Shown piece by piece: positions 21,105-31,593 of a stretch of 64,000 nt of DNA. The notes beneath the pieces were generated by a model. It was given only the letters and a program-made list of their open reading frames with translations. It was not told the origin of the DNA and searched no databases. The DNA comes from Meghimatium bilineatum. Its lineage: Eukaryota > Mollusca > Gastropoda > Stylommatophora > Philomycidae. A program made the translations under genes and the position numbers. The stretch spans positions 28,560,133 through 28,624,132 of the forward strand of contig CM067315.1 of the NCBI GenBank assembly GCA_034231615.1, written 5' to 3'. Within the stretch, counting starts at the first letter, position 1, and each line of letters opens with the position of its first letter.

Positions 21105-21290
21105 AATGAGGCATTAATTCGTTACTTTTCTTGATTAACCCATATTTATTCCCAATATTTACATACTTGGAATCAGGAATCGCATGCCAAAAATAGACAA
21201 GGCTACTCCAAGTATATAAATAGTAACCAATGGAAAACGTGACAATAAGCAAAAACGTACCGAATATTTACTGTTGAAGTCCTGTTTACG
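21105..21290 (+). repeat. Dispersed repeat D, copy 3, with inverted segment
   Basis: TTAATTCGTTACTTTTCTTG, TACTTGGAATCAGGAATCGC, ATGCCAAAAATAGACAAGGC, then TATATAAATAGTAACCAATG. The last is the inverse of the family block CATTGG(T/A)(T/C)ACTATTTATA, so this copy ends in an inverted piece. Confidence 0.65.
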
Positions 21291-21484
21291 TTTAGCAATT
21301 AGGTCTTCTAACTTCGCGACGGTCACGATTTAAACCGTATCTACGGCCTTGTGTCCGATAAGTTTCGTAAAACGTTCATCTTTTTTTGTCATACTCATTT
21401 AACAACGATCTTAGTCCAATTTGGTTATATCTGAGATTTTACAATTTAAAAAAATTATGTAGATTTGATTCGACAACTGGGTAG

Positions 21485-21665
21485 GCACTGTGGCGAAATA
21501 TAGCAGATCATATCGGTACCAGGTTCGAACCCCCGGAGTAGGAACCTGTACACCCGAAAAAATTCAGAAAAGATTGACAACCTACTGATGGTAGTAGAAA
21601 AAATCATTACAGACAAAACAATGCTGGGTTGATCGTTACGCCCTGAAAATGATATTCTACCAATA
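21485..21665 (+). mobile_element. SINE-B copy with intact B-box
   Basis: Head GGGTAGGCACTGTGGCGAAA, with a canonical B-box GGTTCGAACCCCC at about 21522-21534. The body has TTCAGAAAAGATTGACAACC, TACTGATGG, AATCATTACAGAC, AACAATGCTGGGTTGATCG and CCCTGAAAATGATA. It shares the 3' domain with the other SINE-B copies but has a different tRNA-like head, i.e. a subfamily. Confidence 0.75.
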
Positions 21666-21669
21666 ACAG

Positions 21670-22060
21670 ACGGTGTCAGTATGCAAATTATATCCACATT
21701 AATACTTAACCTGGGTAATTTTTTTAAAAGGGTCTGAATTTTTAAAAATCTCCATTTCAACAGGACCTCTTTTAATCCTGTTGTTACATTACAAAGAGGG
21801 AAGTGGGGGGGGGGGAGGGTTAATTTCTAACGTTTAAAAGTAGTAGGGACTTGAATAACCGGATGACAACAATATTTACACACTGATAGATCACACACAT
21901 CTAGTAGCAAGGATGTAGATATATTTTCCCCACTCGATTCCCAAAAGAGGGGTATATTTTTTTTTTAAATGGCATTATTGCGTTTTCGTGTATCTTTGTG
22001 GTGAATAATCAAATAGCATCCATTTTGAAGGATAATATCGACGAGCCCACAGACTGTATA
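21670..22060. other. Unassigned; G run
   Basis: Contains a G run at about 21804-21818 and a T run at about 21957-21966. Confidence 0.45.
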
Positions 22061-22061
22061 A

Positions 22062-22245
22062 TCCACGAGGAATTGGGAATAAAATCTTCTTCAGTTCATT
22101 CTCAAACTCCCGCTGGATCTCTCTTGTAGGAGGACAATGTTCCTACTAGATTTCCAGGCAGTACGCAGTCCAGAGAATAGAAATGCGCTGTGTCGCGGTT
22201 GTATCTGCTAGTGGCCTGACACATCCGTCTTCGGCAGAGGAAGAA
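22062..22245 (-). mobile_element. SINE-C copy, minus strand, with internal insertion
   Basis: On the minus strand: GGATGTGTCAGGCC, GACACAGCGCATTTC, TATTCTCTGGACTG, then about 45 extra bases before GGGAGTTTGAGAATGAACTG and AAGAAG. The GTCAGGCC...ATTC(T/C)CTGGACT...GGAGTTTG order and tail identify SINE-C. Confidence 0.65.
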
Positions 22246-22599
22246 AGTAAAATAAGCTTCTATTTTAGACTCGAGGAGAGCACGAAATAATAAATCATAA
22301 AAAGAGGACAATGGTCATGAGACCTGCAGTATAGCTCAAGGGTGGTCATGTGATTCTCCTCTACCGAAAGTACTAAATTACTTCTCACAATGAGACAAAA
22401 CACAATACAAAATTCGTTTCCCGGCCGTGCTTAACTCACCCCCCCCCCCTTATCAACAAAGTGTAAGGGGGGGGGCATACCAAAGTAGAAAAATGCTGAG
22501 AGCCACAGATCTAATAAACCTGGATTGATACGAGATATTCTCGGCTTCCCCCGTGACCTTCGAAAAACACTATAAAGACCAGTTTATAATTAAATATGA

Positions 22600-22690
22600 C
22601 TTAATTCGTTACGTTTTTGATTATTGTCGTGTTTTTTGTTGGTCACTATTTATATTCTGTAAGTCGCATGCCAAAAATAGTTAATAATTA
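22600..22690 (+). repeat. Dispersed repeat D, copy 4
   Basis: TTAATTCGTTACGTTTTTGA, TTATTGTCGTG, TTGGTCACTATTTATATTC, TAAGTCGCATGCCAAAAATA. It is the cleanest copy of the left half. Confidence 0.7.
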
Positions 22691-22754
22691 ACTTGATTGT
22701 GTTGTCAGTGAATCGGTTTTGCAATATGGCCGAATATCTAAACATTAACTGCAC

Positions 22755-23992
22755 TAGTGAAAATAGGGTGGGTGGGGAGGTATGAGATCAACTGTATGGA
22801 CATGTGGGGGGGGGAGAGGTTATGATATCAACTGTATGGATATGTGGGGGGGGAGAGGTTATGATATCAACTGTACGGACATGTGGGGGGGGGAGGTTAT
22901 GATAACTGTATGGATATGTGGGGGGGAGAGGTTATGATATCAACTGTACGGACATGTGGGGGGGGGGAGAGGTTATGATATCAACTGTACGGACATGTGG
23001 GGGGGGGGAGAGGTTATGATATCAACTGTACGGACATGTGGGGGGGGGGAGAGGTTATGATATCAACTGTACGGACATGTGGGGGGGGGAGAGGTTATGA
23101 TATCAACTGTATGGACATGTGGGGGGAGAGGTTATATCAACTGTATGGACATGTGGGGGGGGAGAGGTTATGATATCAAATGTATGGACATGTGGGGGGG
23201 GAGAGGTTATGATATCAACTGTACGGACATGTGGGGGGGGGGAGAGGTTATGATATCAACTGTATGGATATGTGGGGGGGAGAGGTTATGATATCAAATG
23301 TATGGACATGTGGGGGGAGAGGTTATATCAACTGTATGGACATGTGGGGGGGGAGAGGTTATATCAACTGTATGGACATGTGGGGGGAGAGGTTATATCA
23401 ACTGTATGGACATGTGGGGGGGGGGAGAGGTTATGATATCAACTGTATGGATATGTGGGGGGGGGAGAGGTTATGATATCAACTGTATGGATATGTGGGG
23501 GGGGGGAGAGGTTATGATATCAAATGTATGGACATGTGGGGGGAGAGATTATATCAACTGTATGGACATGTGGGGGGGGGGAGAGGTTATGATTTCAAAT
23601 GTATGGACATGTGGGGGGGAGAGGTTATGATAACTGTATGGACATGTGGGGGGGGAGAGGTTATGATATCAACTGTATGGACATTGGGGGGGGGGAGAGG
23701 TTATGATATCAACTGTATGGACATGTGGGGGGAGAGGTTATGATATCAACTGTATGGACATGTGGGGGGAGAGGTTATGATATCAACTGTATGGACATGG
23801 GGGGGGGGAGAGGTTATGATATCAACTGTATGGACATGGGGGGGGAGAGGTTATGATATCAACTGTATGGACATTGGGGGGGGGGGGAGAGGTTATGATA
23901 TCAACTGTATGGACATGTGGGGGGGAGAGGTTATGATATCAACTGTATAGACATTGGGGGGGGAGAGGTTATGATATCAACTGTATGGACAT
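22755..23992. repeat. G-run minisatellite, about 30 units of 38-42 bp
   Basis: Unit GAGAGGTTATGATATCAACT, then GTATGGACATGT, then a run of about 6-11 G. Unit length varies chiefly through the G run and through recurrent small losses of GATATCA or TGAT. Substitutions (GTACGG versus GTATGG, ATATG versus ACATG) cluster locally. The G-run plus AGAGG could form G-quadruplexes. Open frames here (GGRGYDINCMDMW-like) are repeat artefacts. Confidence 0.97.
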
Positions 23993-24194
23993 GTCTCTAG
24001 ATTTTACAGGGTTGCTTCTTTTTCGTTCATTCTCACTCCTCTAGTACTGAGAACTTTCAAACTTCCGTTACTGCGTGTTTTCCTGTTACGGTGTGCAGGG
24101 AGGTTTTTACGGCTGTGGAAATAAAGGCCGCTTTGCCAAAGCTGTCGCCGCGACGTTTACATGAAGAATTTTTGTTATTGCACCTACGAAAGAT

Positions 24195-24290
24195 AAAAAT
24201 CCTTGTCCCAACCGCTGATTAAATCCGATAACTCAGGAATCTGAGGCTGGCGTTCTAGCCGTACGGCCACGCGCTTCACATACAGAGAAC
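24195..24290 (-). mobile_element. tRNA-like SINE head, minus strand
   Basis: Minus strand GAAGCGCGTGGCCGTACGGC, then TAGAACGCCAGCCTCAGATT and a degraded TTATCGGATTTAATC B-box region. It looks like a decayed tRNA-derived promoter without a recognised body. Confidence 0.35.
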
Positions 24291-24394
24291 GGCTAGCATG
24301 ATAACGTTTTGTATGATAAAAGTAATGGTTTACAGACTATCTGCGACATTTGCCCCTTTCAGACTGATATATTCTAATTCAGCATGACCTTTGA

Positions 24395-24515
24395 CTCTAT
24401 AGGGTGGGTCAGCCAACGTCATTCCCAAAACCTCCTTAGTAGCCTCTTACGACGTGCGTGACAACAGTATTGCTATTCTTTGCTCCCCTTCTGAACCCCC
24501 TGGAAACACACGGTG
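24395..24515 (-). mobile_element. SINE-C fragment, minus strand
   Basis: Minus strand: GGGGAGCAAAGAATAGC, GTCACGCACGTCGTAAGAGG, CTACTAAGGAGGTTTTGGG. It is the head half of SINE-C. Confidence 0.75.
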
Positions 24516-24519
24516 TTGA

Positions 24520-24870
24520 TAAAACAAAATCATTCGAGAAACTCTAGGAGGGCGGTGAAGTAAAATAAATGGGATGGCAATACCAGACAGATAGCGTGCA
24601 TGACATTCTAAAAAGGCTACAAAAAACACACCTGCCAGAAGCTGACACGTTTTGTCTCGTCAATGTCACCAGAACAGTTGCGTGATGGGAACAGTTAAAA
24701 GCAGTGAGAAGTTTGAATAGTTTAATCAGACAAACGAAAAGTTGCCAACTGCCTACTCTATGAACGCGATATAAATGAAAAAGGGTTGTAGATACGTCTT
24801 CGGTAGGCGGGAGGAGGTGTGGATCTATCTTAAGAAAATAAGTTATTTCTTTGTTTTTTGGAGAGATTCG
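24520..24870. other. No recognisable feature
   Basis: A minus-strand frame crosses this stretch but shows no domain. Left unassigned. Confidence 0.4.
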
Positions 24871-24871
24871 T

Positions 24872-25172
24872 TCATATGCGTGAGATTTGCATTCCCTCGT
24901 GTGAGTAATTCGCTTATTTGCGTAGTTTTGCATTCCCTCACGTGAGTAATTCGCTTATTTGCATTCCCTCATGTGAGTAATTCGCTTATTTGCGTGAGAT
25001 TAGCAGTCGCTCGTGTGAGTAATTCGCTTATTCGCGTGAGATTTGCATTCCCGCATGTGAGTAATTCGTTTATTTGTGAGAGATTTTGCATTACCTCATG
25101 TGAGTAATTCGCTTATTTGTGAGAGATTTTGCATTACCTCATGTGAGTAATTCGCTTATTTGCGTGAGAGTT
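24872..25172. repeat. 42-bp minisatellite, about seven units
   Basis: Unit GTGAGTAATTCGCTTATTTG, then CGTGAGA(T)TTTGCATTCCCTC, with internal deletions and TTTGTGAGAGAT variants in the later units. Confidence 0.93.
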
Positions 25173-25179
25173 TTGATGA

Positions 25180-25785
25180 CCTTTCATGAGAAAAACATTA
25201 GAGGGGTGGGAGTACATTTAACCTGACTGTTGTTTTGCTTCCTAATACTAAATGAGATATTCTGATTTCCTGAAGGGGGAGAACTCACAAACTCCTCCTC
25301 CCTTTATCTACGGACTTGGAGTGAAACAGAGGAAACATTATTATAAGATCTACACTGGAAGAAGACACCACGATTGAAACAAAAGGGGGAAAAAAGAATT
25401 CACCGGCAGGGCAAAAGTGAGGGCTTCATTCGACATTCAGCTTTAAGAATGGTAATATGAATAACAAAAGATTGTTCTTTCAAAAGTACATCTGCAGTGC
25501 AACATACCCAGTCTAGAAGAAAGTACCGGAGAAGAGAGACAAGTTCTATAAGCAAGTAAATAATTGAAATTATGGTGATGTCCCCTTGAAAATATTTCAG
25601 AGTGCTTGTCATGCAGGATTTGACAATATAATTAACCACATTGGCAGATACAATGAAGGCGGTACTGCAAAGGCGGTGTTTTGGTGTTCCAGGTTTTGAG
25701 CGGGATGTATTTATTTTTAGCTGCATTCTCTGAGGAGGTGAACGGATGCACATCTTAGAGAATGAACTTTGTGATATAATGAAAA
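25180..25785. other. Unassigned, one long minus-strand frame
   Basis: A 117-codon minus-strand frame (25753-25400) has one hydrophobic stretch but no recognised family, no good splice sites and no neighbours. I do not call it a gene. Confidence 0.35.
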
Positions 25786-25786
25786 G

Positions 25787-25915
25787 AGATCACTAGATTA
25801 ACACGAGAGAAGTCACAAGGTTAACCATGGAGACGTCACACAATTAACCTATAAGATATCACGAGATCAACCTGGGAAAGGTCAGCTGATCAACATGGGA
25901 TAGGTCACCACATCA
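25787..25915. repeat. 23-bp degenerate tandem repeat, about six units
   Basis: Units of the form TCAC(A)A(G)GTTAACC(A)TGGGA(G)ACG at 23-bp steps, more diverged than other arrays here. They end at a G run (25917-25931). Confidence 0.75.
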
Positions 25916-26049
25916 GCGGGGGGGGGGGGGAGAAAGTAACCAGAACCACATGAGAAATATATCTAGATCAGCTGGGGTCACCAGATGAAACAGGTCCTGG
26001 AGCAAGTCAACAATTTAGGACACCCTATTTGTCTCCATGTAAGACTTGT

Positions 26050-26165
26050 TTTATTGTGGTCATTTGTTTGTCCTGATGAAGGCTTTATAGTCGAAACGTC
26101 GTCTGTCTCTGTATCTCGTTGTTAAGTTGTTTTATGTTTCATTTTGGTAACACACCTACCTATTT
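26050..26165 (-). mobile_element. Foldback-family repeat, copy 2 (hammerhead-like core)
   Basis: Plus-strand text CCTGATGAAGGCTTTATAGT continues CGAAACGTCG (26072-26101). Then GTTTTATGTTTCATTTTGG and TAACACAC follow, inverse of the family arm GTGTTACC(A/G)AAA. CTGATGA - short stem GGCT/AGTC with a UUAU loop - GAAAC has the arrangement of a hammerhead ribozyme core, but with one extra A before the stem. I could not find convincing stems I and III. Copy boundaries are uncertain. Confidence 0.55.
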
Positions 26166-26182
26166 TTGTATTTCTTGGAATA

Positions 26183-26390
26183 ATGAATAGTGACACTGTC
26201 ACCTTCCTGCCATGCATGTCCTAAAGAAGTATTGGTGGGGGGGGGGTGGAGTTGAAGGTTGAAGTGACATAGAAGTCATGCTGAAGTAGGATGCATCAGG
26301 CAGATATTCGCAAATATCACAGCCAATCTTTAAACTATAACAACGCATTCCATTGTCATAACTAGATGCTAAACTGCAGGAGTTTAAGAA
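26183..26390 (+). mobile_element. SINE-C copy, degenerate
   Basis: GAATAGTGACACTGTCACC, TTCCTGCCATGCATGTC, GGGTGGAGTTGAAGG, AGTCATGCTGAAGTAGGATG, ACAACGCATTCCATTGTC, ACTGCAGGAGTTTAAGAA. It is in the SINE-C order, with the GGCGACTAA block lost. Confidence 0.65.
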
Positions 26391-26704
26391 TTAAACATAA
26401 AAAGGAGACAAGATTTCTAGTCCAGTAAGCAACCTTATTTCATAGTATAGCTGGAACCTAGCACTATAGAACCTTTGTTCTCCAATATTTGCTGTTGTAA
26501 CATATCCGGTAGAATATCCAGAACAGGATGTAGCAGTCATCACAGCCTTTTGAAACTTTGATCTTCAGCCAGTCTTCCTTCTTCTGTTACTGTCATATTC
26601 AGGTGGTCTTTGTTATCTTTCGTTCATCTTCTTCTTGGTCTACTTCGTGTTCATCTCTCTGGCATCATTCCTTCCATGTATAGATCACGTAGCATAAATA
26701 CCAA

Positions 26705-27652
26705 ATATTCTAATGCTACCTTACATGTCATTACATCTACCTGAACAAAACAATACTAACCTTACATGTCATTACATCTACCTGAACAAAACATAATACT
26801 ACCTTACATGTCATTACATCTACCTGAACAAAACATAATACTATCTTAAATGTCATTGCATCTACCTGAACAAAACATAATACTACCTTACATGTCATTA
26901 CATCTACCTGAACAAAACATAATACTAACCTTACATGTCATTACATCTACCTGAACAAAACATAATACTATCTTACATGTCATTACATCTACCTGAACAA
27001 AACATAATACTAACCTTACATGTCATTACATCTACCTGAACAAAACAATACTAACCTTACATGTCATTACATCTACCTGAACAAAACATAATACTACCTT
27101 ACATGTCATTACATCTACCTGAACAAAACATAATACTAACCTTACATGTCATTACATCTACCTGAACAAAACATAATACTATCTTAAATGTCATTGCATC
27201 TACCTGAACAAAACATAATACTACCTTACATGTCATTACATCTACCTGAACAAAACATTATGCTACCTTAGATGTCATTACATCTACCTGAACAAAACAT
27301 TATGCTACCTTAGATGTCATTACATCTACCTGAACAAAACATAATACTACCTTACATGTCATTACATCTACCTGAACAAAACATAATACTACCTTACATG
27401 TCATTGCATCTACCTGAACAAAACATAATACTACCTTACATGTCATTACATCTACCTGAACAAAACATAATACTACCTTACATGTCATTACATCTACCTG
27501 AACAAAACATAATACTATCTTAAATCTCATTACATCTACCTGAACAAAACATTATGCTACCTTAGATGTCATTACATCTACCTGAACAAAACATTATGCT
27601 ACCTTAGATGTCATTACATCTACCTGAACAAAACATTATAATGCTACCTTAA
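26705..27652. repeat. 42/43-bp satellite zone 1, about 22 units
   Basis: Unit ATAATACTACCTTACATGTC, then ATTACATCTACCTGAACAAA and AC. Variants (CTAACC versus CTACC, TTAAATG, TTAGATG with ATTATGCT) recur in blocks, so groups of several units have been copied together. The 14-codon frames on both strands are artefacts. Confidence 0.97.
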
Positions 27653-28840
27653 ATGTAATTACCCTGTACATCTACCCAAACAAAACATTCTAATGATACC
27701 TTATATGTCATGACATCTACATGGACACAACACTCTAATGCTACCTTATATGTCATGACATCTACATGGACACAACGCTCTAATGCTACCTTATATGTCA
27801 TGATTCCACATGGACACAATGCTCTAATGCTACCTTATATGCCATGATTCCACATGGACACAACGCTCTAATGCTACCTTAGATGCCATGAATCTACATG
27901 GACACAACATTCTAATGCTACCTTAGATGCCATGAATCTACATGGACACAACGCTCTAATGCTACCTTATATGCCATGATTCCACATGGACACAACGCTC
28001 TAATGCTATCTTAGATGTCATGATTCTACATGGACACAACGCTCTAATGCTACCTTTATGTCATGACATCTACATGGACACAACGCTCTAATGCTTACCT
28101 TACATGCCATGAATCTACATGGACACAACATTCTAATGCTACCTTAGATGCCATGATTCTACATGGACACAACACTCTAATGCTACCTTATATGTCATGA
28201 CATCTACATGGACACAATGCTCTAATGCTACCTTAGATGCCATGACATCCACATGGACACAACGCTCTAATGCTACCTTATATGTCATGATTCTACATGG
28301 ACACAACGCTCTAATGCTACCTTATATGTCATGACATCTACATGGACACAACGCTCTAATGCTACCTTAGATGCCATGACATCCACATGGACACAACGCT
28401 CTAATGCTACCTTATATGTCATGATTCCACATGGACACAACGCTCTAATGCTACCTTATATGTCATGTTTCTACATGGACACAATGCTCTAATGCTACCT
28501 TATATGTCATGATTCTACATGGACACAACGCTCTAATGCTACCTTATATGTCATGACATCTACATGGACACAACGCTCTAATGCTACCTTATATGTCATG
28601 ACATCTACATGGACACAACGCTCTAATGCTACCTTATATGTCATGTTTCTACAAGGACACAATGCTCTAATGCTACCTTATATGTCATGAATCTACATGG
28701 ATACAAACACTCTAATGCTACCTTATATGCCATGACATCTACATGGACACAACGCTCTAATGCTACCTTATATGTCATGACATCTACATGGACACAACGC
28801 TCTAATGCTACCTTATATGTCATGACATCTACCTGAACAA
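27653..28840. repeat. 44/45-bp satellite zone 2, about 27 units
   Basis: Unit GCTCTAATGCTACCTTATAT, then GTCATGACATCTACATGGAC and ACAAC, or the shorter GATTCCACATGGAC version. It is homologous to zone 1 (shared CTACCTTA(C/T)ATGTCAT and CATCTAC-x-TG-x-ACA-x-AAC) but fixed for many differences, with a sharp switch near 27650. The last unit returns to zone-1 type (CATCTACCTGAACAAAA). Confidence 0.97.
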
Positions 28841-28911
28841 AAATTGTTATGTTACCTATATAGATGTTTTTTCTCTTACTATATATATATAAATAAAATC
28901 AATATTGTATT

Positions 28912-29173
28912 GAAATCAAGGAAATAGTATAGAATTGGATTTATATTAACATGAGTAATCAAGGAAGTAGTATAGGATTGGATTTATATTAACATGAGTA
29001 ATCAAGGAAGTAGTATAGGATTGGATTTATATTAACATGAGTAATCAAGGAAGTAGTATAGGATTGGATTTATATTAACATGAGTAATCAAGGAAGTAGT
29101 ATAGGATTGGATTTATATTAACATGAGTAATCAAGGAAGTAGTATAGGATTGGATTTATATTAACATGAGTAA
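28912..29173. repeat. 43-bp minisatellite, six units
   Basis: Unit AATCAAGGAAGTAGTATAGG, then ATTGGATTTATATTAACATG and AGT. The first unit is diverged (GAAATAGTATAGAATTGG) and the other five are virtually identical. Confidence 0.96.
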
Positions 29174-29174
29174 T

Positions 29175-30055
29175 CTATCACTATCACTATAGTTTATCTC
29201 TAAAAGTGATGTAGTCCTACTGCTATATAAGAGCATACCACTCGACTTAAATTTGGAAGAGAAATGTATAACAATGAAGAGAACAATCTAGCGCTATAAT
29301 TCTACCGGTAACAGTAATCTTGCACTGATTGAAATTATAATCATGACAGAAATACAGAAATCTGGCATTGACTTAAATTATAATAGTAATCTTGTGCTAG
29401 AATTAGAACAATATATTTATCTAGCACTTGAATTATATATAAAGCAATTTATCATATAAATTATATTAATAAAAGAACACACACAAAAATGGGTACAAAC
29501 CACTCGGATAATCACAATAATTGAAATATAAACATATTAATTATACCAGGAAGGAAAAACTTGAACACACACTATGTTGATCGGTCATATTTAGTCAGAC
29601 TAAGTGACCCTGCATTCATAATGAATGCATCTCTGTGCCAGACCAGCCAACAATAATTCCTTATAAACACTGATCCTCTCACACCATGGACATTTTGTTT
29701 GTTGAAGTCATTACACATTGTGACGTCTACAAGTGCTCCCCATCAAACTGATATCCACTTTTTAATGTGTATTCAAGGGCTTTTCCTAAGTTTAAGTATG
29801 TGAATATTTACACAGGGTAAATTGATACTGTAGTTATCTGTCAATACAAACATCTGATATAACATTCTGTGTTTCTCTTTTCATTACATGTTGATACTTC
29901 CAAGAATTTAGCATTTATCAGAGTGTGTATTCTGATGATTTCTTCACTAAGCAGCATTTATCACTCAGGGGTCATAGATACAACTTAATTCTGGTTGGGA
30001 TCTACCTATTAAAAATCACAAGGTACTTTTATAGTACTTTTGATAATGATCACAT
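29175..30055. other. No recognisable feature
   Basis: AT-rich. A small imperfect palindrome GCATTCATAATGAATGC lies at about 29613. No genes seen. Confidence 0.45.
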
Positions 30056-30057
30056 AG

Positions 30058-30345
30058 AAGATTTAACCATCTTTGATCCCATATACTTTTCTTCTTCTTT
30101 CGTTCACTTGAAACATGTCTATATCTGTAAATCTGTCTCCTGAATAAAACTCACTGTCTTTTGTAGTTCATACAGTGTCCAATATGTCTGCCTCAACGTT
30201 TCATGCTCAGAACACTCCTGAAGTATATGTTTGGCACTCTCTGCTGCCTGTCCACATGTACACATGGTCGTGTTGCCAATCTTGAACTTTGTATACATGT
30301 GACTGCGAGTTGGTTGTGTCCTGTTCTGAGACGTAGAATTATAAC
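30058..30345 (-). mobile_element. RNase H LINE C-terminus, minus strand
   Basis: On the minus strand: RTGHNQL, KFKIGNTTMCTCGQAAESAK-like text in degraded frames, and the end CMNYKRQ...FRRQIYRYRHVSS. The DNA is clearly the same as the last 250 bp of the LINE at 60480-60745 (shared AGTTCAAGATTGGC, GTGCCAAACATATACTTCA, AAAAGACAGTGAGTTTTATT, GACATGTTTCAAGTGAAC). A 5'-truncated copy of that family in the opposite orientation. Confidence 0.85.
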
Positions 30346-30439
30346 TTTTCTGATCTGTTCATAATGTGATAGTCATCTTGTGTTGGTGTTTGTGGCTTGA
30401 TCATCTGGGTTTTTTTTCCAGATGGTAGGTGATTGGTAT

Positions 30440-30800
30440 ATCATATACTTTGAATTCTAGGAATATCTCTAAGAAACAGAGTGAGAAATGAAGACATTAG
30501 ACAAAGAACTGGTACCACTCCAATCTTGGAATATATTAAGAGTCAACAGATAAAATGGTTTGCACACATCAGCAGATTACCATCAGACAGCATACCACAA
30601 CAAGCTATGCTACACATATACAATGAAGGCAGACCTAGAGGCCGACCATGAAAACAATGGACCACCGAAATAAAAGAGACGACAAACTCCACAATGTACT
30701 CAGCACACAAGAGGGCCATCTCCAGAAAACTTTTCTACCCCTGACGCTAAAAGGCAACAAAGGGTTTAGCGAACAAATAGATCCCATGTACTTGGAAGAA
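30440..30800 (+). mobile_element. LINE C-terminal fragment
   Basis: Translation runs SLRNRVRNEDIRQRTGTTPI, then LEYIKSQQIKWFAHISRLPS and DSIPQQAMLHIYNEGRPRGRP, a stop, then TTEIKETTNSTMYSAHKRAIS. R-N-(E/D)-IR-x-RTG...I-x-QQIKWF-x-HI-x-R is the C-terminal block after the reverse transcriptase of a non-LTR element. The last part matches 5295-5500. Confidence 0.8.
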
Positions 30801-31119
30801 TCAGATTTTAAAAAAATCAAAAGCCATGAAACAATTGGCTCGAACAAACCTATAGGATAACTCCTTAGTTCTGAAGAAAATTTACACATTCTGTGTTAGG
30901 AGTGTTGTGTTATATCATAGTGGATAATGGGGAACTGCAGCAAGGAGCTATCTTAAAAAAAAAATAGAAAACGTACCAAAATTTAGGAATGCAATTGAAC
31001 AGGTGCTATATGATCTATCCAATTGGTAGCAATTGAGAGTTTGCTTTTATTCCCTACAAGAAAAAAATATGTGGCAAAATTTTTACTCAATCTGCCAGAT
31101 ATCTGGAAAACCATCTAAG

Positions 31120-31285
31120 CTGCAGAGTAAACAATCCCTGCTAAAAAAACAGTAAGCAATCCCTGCTAAAAAAAAACAGCAAGCAAAGCCTGCTAAAAAA
31201 ACAGTAAGCAATCCCTGCTAAAAACAAAAACAGTAAGCAAAGCCTACTAAAAACAAAAACAGTAAGCAATCCCTGCTAAAAAAGA
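31120..31285. repeat. Short tandem repeat in LINE, about 24-29 bp x 6
   Basis: Units of the form CAGTAAGCAA(T/A)(C/G)CC(T)TGCTAAAA with varying A runs. Confidence 0.85.
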
Positions 31286-31593
31286 CCAGCTCTGTTAATG
31301 ATGCTCATATACTATGATGAGGGAAACTACAGCTATATGTAGTTTTCCAGATGTCCCTTTGCAAAATGAGATAACCCATGTCATGTCCAAAAACTCACAA
31401 GAATAGAAACTATACATAATGTACAGACAAAATCAAGATCTCAAGTGTCCTAAAACAAATCAAATTTTTTGTTTATGATGCTCCACAATGACTATCTGAA
31501 ACTATCTTGGACAAGAGTTATATACAGATGACTCAGCGGAGGAGGCAGTTAGAAATGGTGGTAGAAGCATGTATATAGAATTAACCAACAGAA

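Noticed and set aside
22440-22520. hAT terminus (AAAATGCTGAGAGCCACAG)
   Set aside because: A resemblance exists to AAAA-x-x-TTGAGAACCACTG, but it has four or more mismatches, no partner end and no 8-bp duplication.
22800-23950. Gly-rich frames such as GGRGYDINCMDMW
   Set aside because: Translation of the G-run minisatellite, with lengths set by random G-run changes.
24544-24933. 129-codon minus-strand frame
   Set aside because: No recognisable domain. It starts in the tandem repeat at 24.87 kb and has no splice context.
25400-25753. 117-codon minus-strand frame
   Set aside because: Not periodic, but no family, splice signals or conservation evidence. Too short to call without support.
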